Shown here one piece after another: positions 11,001 to 26,000 of a DNA stretch of 64,000 bases. How positions within the stretch are numbered: the stretch's first letter is position 1; every line of letters begins with the position of its first letter. The position numbers were made by a program, and so were the translations under genes. The notes under the pieces were generated by a model. That model was not told the origin of the DNA and searched no databases. It was given only the letters and a program-made list of their open reading frames with translations. The stretch comes from Formicarius rufipectus (Eukaryota; Chordata; Aves; Passeriformes; Formicariidae): positions 124,001 to 188,000 of the forward strand of contig VXAU01001833.1 in assembly GCA_013399695.1 (NCBI GenBank), written 5' to 3'.

Positions 11001-14000
11001 TTAAGCACAGAATAGGCAGATGTATTTTTAGAGCCTGTAGAAATGCACACTTTGTTTAGATACTGTACTGCCTCTGTAGTGTTTCTCTCTCTTCTTTTCC
11101 AACAAACAAAATATAAACTCAGAAGCTGTGTTTTTAAGAGCTGCAGGAAACCTGCTTTTTCTTCTCTGGCAGAAGTAATAATCCTCTCTGTGACATCATA
11201 ATTGTTCCTGCCATCACGAACAGTGATGCCTCAAACAAAGGATTCAGCTTGAAGAGGGAGGAAGGGGAATAAACAGCTGGAAGAGATAAACTCTTTAATA
11301 AACACACATCCTATTTTGTAACCTTAATATTACAAGCAGGGTGTGAGAAGAGAAAAAGCAGTACAAGGCATATTGAAAAAACGGGCTGTAGAAGAAATGT
11401 CTCTGAGTAACAGATGCATGTCCCTGTTAAATCTGTTTTGGCAGTGCAGAGCTGACTTAAAAGTCCGTGTCATTATCCCTCTGTGTATAGAGATTTCAAA
11501 ACAGGATAGAGCTAGGACAGCCCTGGGAGAAAGGCTCGGAGTGAAAGAGAGACATGTGGCTAAAATCTCCTGCCACTCTGCAGTCTCCAGCTACCACAAC
11601 AGCTATTGCAATCACAGAAACTTGCATCCTCCTTTACAGACTCCCACACCTCCTCAGAGCTTTAATGAAGCACATGAGGATCTTTAAGGCTTTCTGGAAA
11701 TGAAAACAGTGATGTCACCTCCTCTGAACAAACCTGAGGCAACCTGACATAACAGATTGGTTAAATACACGCAAGAACTTATTTAGCAATATTCTACAAA
11801 TATAAATGAATTAATCATTAGGGCTGCTGTTTACAGATATTCCAGTGAGGAGTTTTTGATGAATTTTCCTCTACTCCTTCAAAAGATGACTTCATATCTA
11901 CTGCACGCAATGAAACTAGGTATTCCAGTCTTGATTTGCCATGTTTAATTACTGAATGTCATTAGAACATCCTTTCATTTCCAGAAATCTTTGTAATAAC
12001 ATTCCTAGGTATATGATTTATGCTGTTAAGACTCCTACAGTTACACAAAGCAAATGCTATGCAATGTCATGGAGTTCAAGTTTCAAAATCATTTGTGTTG
12101 CTTTGAAGTTCAATTGTTAAATGTATAAAAACCCACAGAAAATAATAGTGTTCTTTCTTTCATGTTATATATGTGAAATTCCTGTCAGATATTGCCTAAA
12201 ATGATGATTACAGGAAAAAAAAAAAAAGCCAGCTGTATCTGGTGTGCATTATTTTAATGCAAACAAATCTACAGCAGGCAGTCCTACCTTTGCCCTCCAC
12301 ATCAGCCATAGCTTGAAGACATCAACATGCCGTCCACATTGCAAAGCCTTGTCTCCCGTGTCGTAAGACAAGTCGTAGTGCTTGTCTTGTTGAAAGAGGT
12401 AGGAAGCATGCATTTGATTGCAACTCTGCATCAATCCCTTATAGAAACAAAGACACAAGCAAAGTGATGTCAGCACTACTGCTTTGAGAGTTGCTTTGGC
12501 TGAGAACTGCAAACACCCAAATGCAGTGGAATATGTGTACAAATGCAAGAAGATCAAAAAAAGGGACAAAAGTAGACTTAGTTGCTCAATAGACTTAAGT
12601 TTTTCACATCTCTTTCAGTGCTCAAGATACCTTGGTACCTCATCCAGCAGTGTGCAATCCACTCCTAGATCCAAGGCATTTTTATAAAAAAGCTGGACTT
12701 TGTGCTTCTCAGCATCACTATGCTTAAGTTCCTTTTTGGATCTTGATTTTTATTCTTTGTTCTGGTTACTTTTCCTCCTTTCCTTGGAAGGCATCTTTTC
12801 TGGTTGGGTCAGACCAAGACTATTTGGTGACTAATCTAAATAATACCACAGCACTTTTCAGCCTCTTTAGTCTTGAAAATTCTGATTTTTATTGTTTTCT
12901 TTCATTGTAGTAACAGTTCTTTTCTGCAAAGCCCTCAGCAGCAGATTGGATGCTTAAGTGGTATAGAAAGCTTTGAACAGACAGAAGAACATATGGCCTT
13001 TAAAAAGCCAGCTAGAGCTAATTCTGGGTTGCAACATACCATTACGAGAGGCAGCTTTGTGGGAGGGACAGAAGCCAACAAGGTGAGGAAACTCGGCTCA
13101 TGAAAACATGAGGTTTCCTTTTTTTGCTTTTCAAGTAAAATGCAGAGAGCCATATTCTGGCTCCAGTTAAGACCTCAACCAAGTTTACAGTATACCTTAG
13201 GGCTGCTGCCTAAACCAGCAATTTCTAGTCCAAGAAGAATCAAAACATGGCTGTTTATCATCAATGCTAATCTTTATGTGTAACTCAAAACTGAGACAGC
13301 AAAATGAGAGGGGCGAAAAAAAGCTGACTTTCTCCTAATCTGAGCCATCTGTTCTCACTAGAGGTCAAGGATGGTACGGACTTCAGCCAGGCAGGATTTG
13401 CCTCAGGAACTGACCCAGAAGACAAATAAATGCCAGTTTCTCTCTTCCTAAGTGCAATCACTTTGTATACAATCTGTTGTACAGCTGTTAGCGAACCAGC
13501 AACCAGCTTTTTCATAGCTGGTCTATTAAATGGTGGTTGTACAGCAGCTGTCCCAGTAAGTGATGGTTTTATGAAAATTACAGGCTTGAAGGGCAATTCA
13601 AATTCTAGTACTAAATGAAATGTCTACTTTTTAAGCCAAGTGAACTTAGTTTTCCATTTTTACTTCCATGTGCCCCTAAGTGGATATATAGATGAGAGCT
13701 CAGCAGGTATATTAAAATCATCTAGAAAGTGTAAAGCTGCCTGAATTCTGGACCAAATGTGCTGCACGTATACCATGCCACTCATTCCAAGAGGACCAGA
13801 GTTTGCCTACAGTTACATCTTACGCTACACAGCAACTTGTGGGGTTACACAGCTATGTACCCACAACTTAACTATGGACATTTTAAATGGCAAGTCTAAA
13901 AACTCTGTAAAGATATTGCCATTGACTGGCTCTAACATTTCTGCTTTAATTCCTTTCATAGTCACAGCCTGAGCATGTAACCAGAGGTCTGTTTCTTTTA

Positions 14001-17000
14001 CAATCCTCATCCCAGGAGCAAATATTAGCTGTAACACCTTATGAAGACAGTATCCAGGATCTGCAGACACAAAATCCCAGAGAGGAGCAGAGAAGCACAT
14101 ATACTGTGACATACCTCTTCTCTTACTAGTAGGGCTGAACATTGCAGCGGGACACCCATCATCTTGTGAGGGTTCCAGGTCACTGAGTTAGCCCTAGGAC
14201 AGCAAACCACACGAAACTCAAGACATTGTACTATAAGATGAAACCACAGAGGCATTTAGAAATAACTAGAACTGTAACAAACATGTAGCAATGTACACCT
14301 TTTTCTGAGCAAAGCTGAAAATAATCATGGGTGATATTAGGAAAGCAATGCCTTCATAGGGGACTAACCTACGCCAGTTGGTTTTTGGATGACAATCCTG
14401 GCAATTTACCACAGTATAATTGCTCTATCCACTAAACTTAATCAGTATTAGACTTTCTGGGGAGTCATCTATACTTTACAAACATAGGGCAAACTTCCTA
14501 AAAACACCCTCTTGACTGATGAACTTTCTGAAATTGCACAGCTGATTAAAGATGCAGATAGGAAGTTGGCAAACTAGCAGATTCCCTCCCTTGCATTCCA
14601 GTTTCAACAAGATTTGAGTAAGGAGCTCACACAGGCGTTTTTAAAGAATTCCTTGAAATATTTCTGGGTAACACTAAGTAACTCTGAGTAACTTTGAAAA
14701 CCTGGCCCAAAGCAATTTTTCTCATTGCTCTGATGATGGCAAATGTTCATAGCTCCTAGATTTCAGCTTGGCCGTGGCAATTCACACAAGCACAGCAATA
14801 AGCACAGAACTGATCCAGCTTGCCACAAAAGAGTCTGATCCCATCTCTCTTCATGACACATTTGTTGGAAAAAATGCTGTCAGCCTAAATTTTGTGAACA
14901 AACAGGATGCTGATGCAATACAGAAGGAAGCATTTGGGAACGTGGTGAGGGCTGAATGGAGGATTGTCCAGTTGTTTATTAGTTTTGTTTATGCTTGATT
15001 GGCTATTTTATAATTATTACTATTACCTGTGATGATTAGCTGATAAATGTTTGCATCTTATCTGGCAGGCTATCAAGGATGCATAGTGCACGATTCATCT
15101 AGTGCAGTGAATTGCATTTTGATGGTATAAATAGGCATAAATCAGTCAACTGAGGCATATGAGAACTTAAAGGACCTGGACACAATTGCAGGTAACATTA
15201 ATGTGAACAGAGATCAGTATGTTAGAATCTGACAGTGTTCTCCTTTATATGACTTGAAGACAATGTTACAGGTTTATGCATGTCCTGCTGAATTACTTCC
15301 CCTTCCTTCAAAGCAAGCAACTTCAAAACTCACATGGACATCAGGCAGTACTTCTGTGCTTTTGTCTTTGCTATTTAAATGGGACTGTGCCTGATGCAAA
15401 ATCTGTGGGGAACAGTCTTCCACAGGCAACATCTGGCCATTTGGCTTGGCTTTTTGAGTATTTGGCAGCTTTTAATCAGCTCAGTCAGTCATCTGATTAC
15501 AACATCAAAGCTAATGATTCTGAACATGCATTCAGGTCTGTGAATTTCCTTTGATATGATATGTTTTAATTTTTATTTGTGCCTACACAAAATCAAGCAG
15601 AAATTCTTTAAGAAACCTCTAGGCAGTAATAGTGGTATGGGTTTTCTCAAGGAAAAGGATTACTTACTGACAACAGACAGACGTAAATTATCTGCCAAAA
15701 ACAATTAATTTACCGTAAGGTCATTTATTTACACAATTACATACTAATTGCACACAGAAAAAGATTCCTTATGGAAAACAAAAATCTACTATTTTTCATT
15801 TGTTATCAGTTATTTTGGGTTTTGGTCACCAACATGTGCTTGAAGAAATTGCTGACTTAGACAAACAGTGAAGGTAAAAAAAGTGACATGAATCCATAGA
15901 TGTTTTCTAAAAGCATCTCATGTTTGCCCAAAAAACTGAGCACCAAGTACCTATGTGGTTTTTTGGTTGTGGGTCAAATATAGGAACAAAAGAAAAGAAT
16001 ATTTTTCCTTCAGAGATTTCAAATTGATGACAGGAGAGATTCACAACTGGTGGCCAGACTTATCTGCTCCAGAGGCTTTGACCAGCCTGAAATCTGCCCT
16101 GTGGGGACTGGAGGGCAGAGTAAGGACAGTCCTGCAACTCCTCCTGCCTGTGACGAGTATTTTGGCTGTAGTGCCTATTACCAGAAGGATGTGAACACTC
16201 GACAGTGTGCTCCAGTTAATGCTCCCTCCTGGTACCCTTCTTCCCAGTCAAACATGAGTACCACCTTCGACTCTCTTCTATTCACACCTGTAGACTCAAG
16301 TATCTACCATGAAACAGGAATGTCCATAAAGTTCAGTCTGCTCTAAATGTTCCTATGCCTGAGATCCAGTCAAATTGAAATGAGTTGCTGTGTCCACCAT
16401 ACAGAGGAACAGCACTGGAAAAAACAAATTTCCCTAATTTATTGCCAAACATATGGAGATGGTGCTTATCAAAGCACTAAATAAAATCCAGTGGAGTTCT
16501 GGATCTAAAGCATATTATTTTGAAAATTCTCCAAAATACATTTAACCCGAACTTTTCATTACAGCACAATTTGGACAGCAATTTGAGAGCCAAACCCTTT
16601 GTTTTATACTCTGCCTTCCAGGGCAACTAGGTAGGTTTTTCTAACTTGCTGGTTATTTGGATATATGTCCTTTTAATGCATATGTAAATGTGGAGTGTTA
16701 CAGACTGTATACTGTAGGACTCTAAAAAGTATTTAGTCCACTCTAGAAAGTGCACACAATAGGTGACTCAGAAAAATACGAAATACTGGCAAGAATACAA
16801 AAAGCACAGATGAGCTTTCTCTAAATACTCTCTGAGCTCCCACTCAGTGGGGGCTCATGGAAATCCCAAATGGTTTTTATTTGTCTTTCCCTGAATATAG
16901 GTAAATCTTAATATCCAATGGAAAGGTTTTCCACAGTTTAACTATCAATTTCTGAGTAAGCAGCTGTTTTTAAGCTCAGTCCTTCTAGCCTGGACTAGCA

Positions 17001-20000
17001 TCACACATATTCATCTGTATGTATCTGCAGTGTTTATGAGCTCATGCCTATGACTGTGTGTATAAACCCAGGCTCAGATACACTGTGAAGACGTCATTAA
17101 CACAGCCTGGAGAGGGCTATTCTCTCCAGAAGTGACGAACTAGGATATCTGTTCAAACTGCAGGTGCATCCAACTTTTATACTTAATACTTCAGTGCACA
17201 AGACCTCCAAATTAATTTCTTAGAAAAATACAATTGCTAATTCATGCTGGTCACTGAATCAGAGAATGCTACAGAAACAACTCTGGACCCATGAATGCAT
17301 AATGGAAGGAACAGAAAAACAATCATGAAATGTCTGCTGTTTGTACTCCAAAACAAAGTGCCATGCTACTGCAGCACTGAACTTAGGCACTGAGCAATGC
17401 TACTTCAGCTGGAAGCACAGTTTGCATTTCTTCCTACTGTACCTTGGAGTTAACAATGATCTTTAATCTGATTTACAGGCATTGCTATGGTAATCACAAG
17501 TGTGTTAAAATGCATTTAATAACCAACTTTTATTAATACTAATAAATCATACCTTTCAATGCCATTTAACTTCCATTTGTGTTTTCTTGACATCAGGAGC
17601 CCGCCACCCCACGCTCCCTGGAAGGCAGGACACATTATCTTAATGAGAACTCTGCTTTTCTCCATGATGACATCTGTGCATTCACATCAGTTTTGGATCC
17701 TTTCTTTTTTCTTGCTGATGTGGCACATTCCAAAATGACCAGGCAGATGGGGCCTGAGGCATTAGCATTGTGAACAATTTTCTTCCAGTAGCCTGGAAGC
17801 AGCGTAGCCCATAATAGCCCATAATCCAGGCACCCACCCTTATCATCTGCTACCCCCTCACTCACTCCCTCCTCTGACACGGCACACCGAGCTGCCCCAT
17901 GCTGTAATTAATGACTTGCAGAGCTGCTTTTAGGTAAGCTGCCTTCTCTCTTTTAGGGACTAAGTGGTGATAACAAACCAGGCTGGGATCTCAGCTGCTC
18001 TGGGGAGTTTTCATCATATTTTAGACCCACTACTGCTGGCCCTCTACTCATTTGCTTTCCTCACAGAGATCTGGGACAAGCAGGCATTTCATGCAACTGG
18101 GAAGTATTTAAAGTAAACACAAAATCTTCCTTTGAAATTGGACTGATTTTGGCTGACACAGTAATCCCAAAGCAAGATACTCAGCCCCATGGAAAGTCAA
18201 TTACCAAGACTTTTTGAGAAAAGATTTCCAAAAATGACTCAGAAGCCATTCTAGGGCTGAAAGATCTCTTGGCAAGAGCCTGGCTAAAGCTACATAGCCC
18301 ATCTGATAAATTTCCTTAGCATTTGCATTAACCTGATCAGCAATTTGCAGTACTTTATTCCAGACAAATGTAGACTTTTCCTTATGTATTTATTTTGCAG
18401 CTGCTGCAGAAACTGAGCCAGTGCTCAGTTATGTTCTTATGTATTTATTTACTAATGGCATTTAGAGAGAAAGCTGAAAGCCAGAAGCACTTGAACTAGG
18501 TCATCTTAAGCGTCCCAGCTGCTGGAAGCAAAACTGTAGTCACAGCCCCTAAAAACATCCCTGTGACCTGAGCCTCTCAGAAGAGTGGGAAGTCAGTGCT
18601 AGGGTGTTAGACTTAATTACAGGACTCAAACACAGTGGGTTTCATGCAAGATGGCACTGTCCAAAATAAATAAATTCATGCTAATACACCTTGTAATCCA
18701 GCACTCCATAAAAGATGGTACTTACATCTACATGCATCCAGATTTTGTACTTCTTGCAGATGTCTGCAATAGCTATGAGAGGATCAAATGCCCCATACAC
18801 TGTTGTCCCTGCTGTGGCACTCACCAGAAAAGGCACAAATCCCTGCAAGAAAGCACAGAGGTATTTTGCACAGCCAGAGTGCTGTAGCCCCAGCTCCCCT
18901 TGTGCTGTCCCCACAGTGAGCCCACAAGTGTCTCTTGGAGGACAACCCTGCTACATAACCGGTTTTCTCCAAGTTTAGACGCCAACAATATTACAGTTTC
19001 TGCCTTAAGGTGGCAGCAAACTTCCAAACCAGCATCCTTCATTTATTAGGATGCAGGAGACAGGTAAGGGCTCAACAGAGCAATTCTGCTCCACACCACC
19101 TGCCTGAAACAAAAGAGTCTGTGCTGCAGGATGTCATGTAAAACAAACCTCACGCAGGCACCACAGTGACAGAAGCATTTTTGGTGGACCGTGCCCTGGG
19201 CTGCACTGGAATTATCCCAGCAAGTGTCTGGACATGTCGTGTCCCAATTCTGTCAGTGGGACACTGTGCCTCAGGGTGTCTTCCAGGGCAGTGAACAGGG
19301 AAGGTGTGGGGTTTGCCTCCAGCCCCATCCCTCATGCAGAGCAGGGAGACAGCACTCCTAAGGAAAAACAGCAGCCTCCACAGAGGCCAGGGACCATCTC
19401 TTGGATTCCCTCCGCTAAATTCTGTGTCTCACCTTCCATAACTTTTGCACTATGAGATTTGGGGTCTGCTAACATTTATACCAGTGTTTCATTTTAATTT
19501 CTTCTGTAATTCTGTTGATTTCATAAGGAGTACTCAGAGGTCAAGGGTTGTTACATTTCGTTTTGCAGAACTGGGGTTTAAACCATCTGAAAGGTCTGAC
19601 CTTGCAACAGTCTGCAGGTTTGAGTGGACCTCTATCATCATTGTGCCTTATTTTTTTATCTACTGTATTGCTTTTCTTGGGAAAAGTGAGCTTTTAATGA
19701 AGACTTGTGTTATTAATGAGCTTTGACTGCTGTGTGTCTAATGAATATCCACATAAATGTTGAAAGCACAGGGCTGTCCTCACTGTGTACTTTAATCTGA
19801 TGTTTTATTCGAGCTTCTGTCAACAAACACATACAAAAGTAGTGCATACACAGAGATGTGCGAATTTTATCTTCAAATGATTTGGTATTTTCAATGCATT
19901 ACAATACAAAAAATTCCTCAAAATGGTTACTCTGTTTTTGATAAAATTCAGCTGAGAAACTACATCATAGGCTGCTAGTATAAAAAAATGGAAGATGTTA

Positions 20001-23000
20001 CGCAGAACAACATATAAAAAGAAAGCCAAATAGCTCATGGACATTATAAAGTAGCTCTAAAGCTATTTTCTTAGCAATTCTTGCCTCATTAATTGGCAGG
20101 CTACACTTCTGAGAAATGAATAAAAACTTAATGGGCAAGCCTGTGTTATTTTACCAAGGGAATCAAAACAACTAGCTGTGCCATTCTTGGCTTTTTTCCT
20201 TCTTTGAAGTGGAAAAGTTGGAAAACTTACTTTTTGTTTGGCTTCAACGATTCTTCTTTCAAGGTCTGATGGGATCATTTTCCCTCTGGAGCAACAGAGA
20301 GTTGTATCAGTAATTTGACCCTGAAATCAGCTTTTGCTGTTACTTCCTCACTTAATAGGAAACCCAAAGAAGCAGCAAAGTGACTATTTTGCCTGAAGGT
20401 TATGCAGCAATGAAGAGCATAGAAAGACTCTGTCCATTACTCTGAATTTTTATCCTAATTATACAGTCAATATATTTGCATCAATATGGTAACTCAGAGA
20501 CGTTATCTCATGGACACCTCCATTAAAAACTGATACTGCTCCACGGAGCCTCCTGGTCCTGTCTGATGTTACAATCCTGGGAGTAAACTCCAGGTTCCCA
20601 GAGAGAGGCTCAGCCCAGCGTCATAAGAAATTTGCTGGGTGCCAAATCCCACGGTCTCCTCTCAGCAGGCACAGCAAACGCCGGCTGAGCTGCATGGCCT
20701 TGAGCAGTGCAACTCAGCTGTGCTGTCAGCAGCTGTCTCCATGTTTCCATCCCTGGGATGAACTTTCTTCAGAGTGACTATTCATGGTTTGGTGCATTAC
20801 ATGTTTGCATTTGCTTGAGGCAGGGTATGAGAGTCTAGACTCGTTTAAATGAACTGTCAGGCTCTTTGCATTGACTGTATTTGCAACACCTCTAAGTATG
20901 AACCATCTACCTCAGATTCGGACTCAGTGGTATAAGGCTTAAAGGATAATTTAGGAAATCCTGTAAATTATTTAGGTACAAGACAAAACACTGTTGATAC
21001 TAAATATTGAGATTAAGGATTTCTTTTCTTTAGACACAAGCAAGACTGTGTGAATAACAGCAACAGAAACATGATAGCTTCCCACATTACAGAAATAAAG
21101 CGTTCACTGGCTTTGAATGTTTTATATTTAGAGTAATATTAATTTTAAAAACTTTTTCAGATTTTTTTCTTTCACTAAGCCATCATTTCCTGTTGCTATG
21201 AAAAAAGGAACAAATTTACTAAACCTCAAAAATGGTAGTTTATAGAGAAACTAATAAACCCATTAGTTTTAGTTTGATTTTGCATGGAATTGCCTGAACT
21301 GTTTTCATTACATTTGGATGCAGGTAGATTTTAATTATTTATTTATTGAGATAAGATACTGTTGGTTTTTTGTTTTCAGCCTTATACAGCTTATAAAAAA
21401 CTAGTATTTATTTCAGTAGAAACGGGTTTGTACTGCTGTATTTCTTGCAAATTTCTCCTGCATATTCAAAACATTAAAACACTGAAAGAATACCTGAAAA
21501 TAAAAAGCTCTACAAATCTGTAAAATTAGCCCAGATTTTTCTTCCAGAAGTTCAAAGGAAGGTCTAAAGAGTATTCAACTCATTGTGAATTCCCCCCAGA
21601 CACATGTACATGTTCAGAGAAAAGCAGTAATTGTCTTATCCTCAAAAACTGTTTCTGGGATCATTAGAGAAATAGAGAAAATAAAACTATACCAAAGGAA
21701 GGCAGTAAGTTCCTCCTCAAAGTATAGTTTAGATGTTGTTGGTCTTTAATAGTTTCTAATTTAGCAAGCTTGTGCAGAGAAACATACAGAGAACTGGGCA
21801 GATGTTTCCATTGCCCAAATGGAAAAATGATTATCCAGCCCCTGGTCACACTGAGTACATGCAGGAATTCATGGACAGAAGAGTGCAGCACCCAAGCAAT
21901 GTCAAGATTTACTGACTAAACCAGATAAACCTGGCAGGTGTGTGTCAGGATGGGAACAAGACACTAGGAAGTATTCCTGTTCATGCTGGAAACATCAAAA
22001 AGATCTCATGGTGCTCCTTCACCCTTCCACAGGTACACATCTTCATAGAGGGTCATCTCAACCACACCAGCCCATCCTGTGCAGACAAATCTGCTCTGTC
22101 CCTGTGGTGTCTGCTGGGAGTTGGTGAGACACACAGTAATCCTGCTGTTTACTTCAGTGTGGGCAGGGTAACCACTGTGGTCCCAGAAAATCCTCGTGCT
22201 GAATTCGCACAAGAAGAAAAGGGAGACAGGGTTTCATTGATCCACGTCTGTCCTTAGTGAATAGAGAAAATCAGAGGTTGATTTTCATGTGTGCTGGCTG
22301 TTTTGACGCTGTCATTAAATCCTCTTCAAGATGTGCTCAGTCTTTTGTTAATAAGAGATAAGAAGTCCATAAGTCAATATGCAGGCACTGTGATTAGCAC
22401 TGTAAATTGCTTAGTTGGTACTTGTTTTTCAATGTGGGAGCAGAGTATTTTGATAGTAGCAAAACCTTCTACTTCTGCTAGAGACATAAATAATTCAGTA
22501 CCTTATAACAATGAGGGACTCATATAGCATTTTCTATTGAAAAGACTCTGAATAGAACCAATAAGGACTGTTCTATTAATTTTTGTCCCACAGAGTTTTT
22601 TTCTTAAAATTGAAAATCTTCTTTAGAACATGTATTTTATTTACGTACTTTTGTTTTCTCAAAGTGGGTTTTCATAGAGAATTGAAACATTTTATTTGGG
22701 TATGTTAAGAAAGAAGTTATCTACCACAGGTTTTTTGGAGCCTCTGTGACACCTCTAGATTAGTTGCTGTGCTACTCCTTTCCAGGGGCCATCATCCTTC
22801 TTAGCCTATGCTGCCCACAATGATGCCAAAGATCCTTCTCTTCACATCTCATTGCAAGGGTGTCCCAATCAAGGGCACTGAGGGAAATGTAATTCACCTG
22901 AGAAAGATAGCGGGGGCAGGAATCAATAAGATTTACATTAGCAAATGCTCCTAAATGCCCACTTCAGCTCATTTTACTGGATCAAAACGTGAGAGTCTCC

Positions 23001-26000
23001 ATTTTGACCAAAACAAGCTTCCTCCTGGTTTCTTAGCACAACATGTAAAGAATGATGTTAGTTTGATCTTGTTTTACTTCTGGATGAAATAAAAAAAAGT
23101 ACCAGAAACACCCAAGGAAGGGATTGTAAGATTTTTGATGAATTCCAAAACCTGACTCATAAAGAAGCTACTGACAGAGCCAGTTTCTCAAGTGGGATAA
23201 ATTAGTGTATAGCTGCTGAAGATGACAGCACTGTGACAAAGTATACCAACTTCTGACCACATCTGCATGTTCTCTCTGAGCAGAGCACCTGATGATCTTC
23301 TTTTATGTACTGACAAAAAGAGCTATATTTAACATCTTTACTTACCTTTCATCACATCTAATCAAAATCACACTATCTGTACCAATACCCAAGGCTGCAG
23401 CTCCTTTCTTCACAGAAAAGTGACTCTGAAAAATACATTTATAATTTATTATTTTTATTATAATTTCTTATCTAATTTAATATAAAACACTACCTTCTTG
23501 CAAGCCCTTCAGCAAGAAGTCCCACACAGACAATAATTCACAGTCTTTTAGGAAACTGATCACTATAATATGAGGCTTCATATCAGGTCACTACTGTGAA
23601 CTAGAGACAGAGCAATCACCCGAATCTGGATTTACTCCTGGAATATTAAATTCACAGTTGTGGTTGATGATGGACCCAGATTCTGTCCTTGATGCACACT
23701 TGAAGCTTCTATGGCTTGTACAGCTTCAGCTATGAGCTTGATTTACTGAAACAGAATGTTCTTCCCCAGAGAATTCACTTAGTTTGTGATGTCCAGTGAT
23801 ATGTACTTTAGGCCAAATAACATACTGAGAGAAATTAAGACAGTAAGCCCAATTGTGATCTCATGCCAGTGAAAGCTAACAATAATTCCTACTAATAAAC
23901 AGAGCTACTACAATTTAAAATCAGAACAGGGCTATTAGTAAGACTATTAGTTAATCTGTAAGTAGCGAATACCCTATGGAAGTTACATATTGAAGTGCAA
24001 GTTAGCCTAATTTTCTCTCACTCATAGGACTTAAGTCCTGATCCAATGTTGTTTTATAATTCTTATTTAAATCTCAGCGATTATGATAAATAGTTTTATA
24101 TCAAATTATACCCCCAAGAATCTGATTTTGTATTAATTCAAACCCAGCTGTTAACAATACTGTCCAAAGTAATTTTAACTACAGATTTTTAAACTTTAAG
24201 AAAATGGTAATTCTTTATGTATGCTACACTACTATTACGTTAGGATGTAACACTTTAAAAAGATCAAGAACATAAAAATCTAACAGGGTTTTTTAAGTGT
24301 CCACCATGTTAAAGAAGAAAGGAAGACCTAGTCAGGAGAAGACCACAAAGCAAAGAAGTAATCACTAATGCTTTGTCAAGGGAGACTTTGGTTTTAATGG
24401 TAATGCAATCAGCAAAGAGCTGAAGAGAGAGATTGACACAATGCTTACACAGATGTCCTTCCCTTAGAGGTCCCAAAGTCAGTTGGATTTCACTGCATAC
24501 TAAAGGGCTCCACACATAACAAACACTTTGGGAATCAAAATAAATTCTAAACCAACTCAACGAAAGATGAAGAGTAGAACGACAACATGTACATTCAATT
24601 TAACAAGTAAAAACCTCTGTGTTTTAAAAACTGCTCAGGGAGTAATTTTCATTGAGTCTTGATTGCTACTGTTAAGGCTTCATAAGAGTTTTCACTCAAA
24701 TTCCTTTTTTCATATGCCTGTATCTCAGCATTTTGTCTGAAATTCTTAAAAGTTTTCATGATGCCCCCTGACTTCTCAATAGCCAGACATTTTGAAGAAG
24801 TTCGTGTTGCTCTTGAGCCAAGATTCACTGATGATGCATGGACAATTTGAAAATACTTCCTCAGGTGAGTATTTTTCATACTACTTTTTTTTTTTTTTAA
24901 TGCAGTGGGTTGGTACAGCTTTCCCCTGTGGGACATGGCTGCAGTATACCAACAATGTGTACTGAGCAGCCATTGAACACAATGCCTAGGTGTAAAATCA
25001 GCCTTAAGGCCCCGGTACAGCAAACCACCCCAGTCACTGAACTAAACACACTCTGAAATGTAAACATGCGCAGTTTGGACTGACTTTTGTCTAAACCGAT
25101 GACCAAATGAAACACATGCTCATCACTTAGATGAGCTACAGAGAATTTCTGCTTGTGCTTAAGTGTTTTGCTGTATTAGACTGGGTCTATTTCAGCTAGC
25201 CTAACCTACCTTCCATCATTAAGTAGGCCTCCTCTGCATTATGGGGGAAACAGGCACCTCTAGGTGAGGATTCATCCAGCATAAGGGTTGCTGGTTTGGC
25301 GTGGGTGAAGAGGTTTCTACCCTTTCCCTATGGAACAAGTCCTGTGATATCTGATGTCTGTGAGAGTGGAAAGTATACAGCATTTGCAGGCACCAGCACT
25401 CTGGACACTACATATGTTTAATTTTAAAATTAAGACACTGTCCAGCCTATTAAAAGCACCAGTCAGTGGTATGTTCACTTTAGAGAGGGAGTTTGCCCTG
25501 CTGTTTTTCTGTTTGGGAGTCACAAGATGCTAGAGTATTTATACGTGGCACATCACAGCTCAGCCATCACACTGGTATTTTTCATGGCATGTTATTGATT
25601 TCATAGAACTGAAATTCTGAACAAACACACTTCCATGAGCTTCATCACCTGCACTAAACTCAGTGGACTCTTCCTCAGTACAAGCACACTGTAGATGAAG
25701 ACTTCAATTGTGATCAATTCACAAACCTCTAAATGCTGAACATACAGAAATCTCTTCCCAGCCTTGTGGGCCTCCCTGAGCCCTATGGGGCAGCAGTGCA
25801 ACTCTGTGAGAGCAAGGAGTAGACACTATGAAAAGGCTACTGACAGGACGAAGCTTATAAAAAAATCCCAATTTTAGGAAGGCATCTTTGAATTTTGCAA
25901 AAATTGAAACGGAGCTATAATATTGCCAGCATAATGGCAGTTCACTGATATGCTATAAGAAGCCAGAATTGAATGTACATATTTTAAAAAGTTTTCATCT

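Larger units (their letters stand above)
8070..12287 (-). other. GAD2: GAD2 introns 15, 14 and 13 (between listed exons)
   Basis: Introns 8070-8727, 8818-10419 and 10528-12287. All are GT-AG. Apart from the simple repeat at 8096-8152, nothing further is recognised. Confidence 0.8.
12438..23345 (-). other. GAD2: GAD2 introns 12 to 8 (between listed exons)
   Basis: Introns 12438-14114, 14194-17552, 17618-18725, 18843-20230 and 20286-23345. AT-rich, GT-AG, with no repeat or embedded gene that I can support. Confidence 0.8.
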
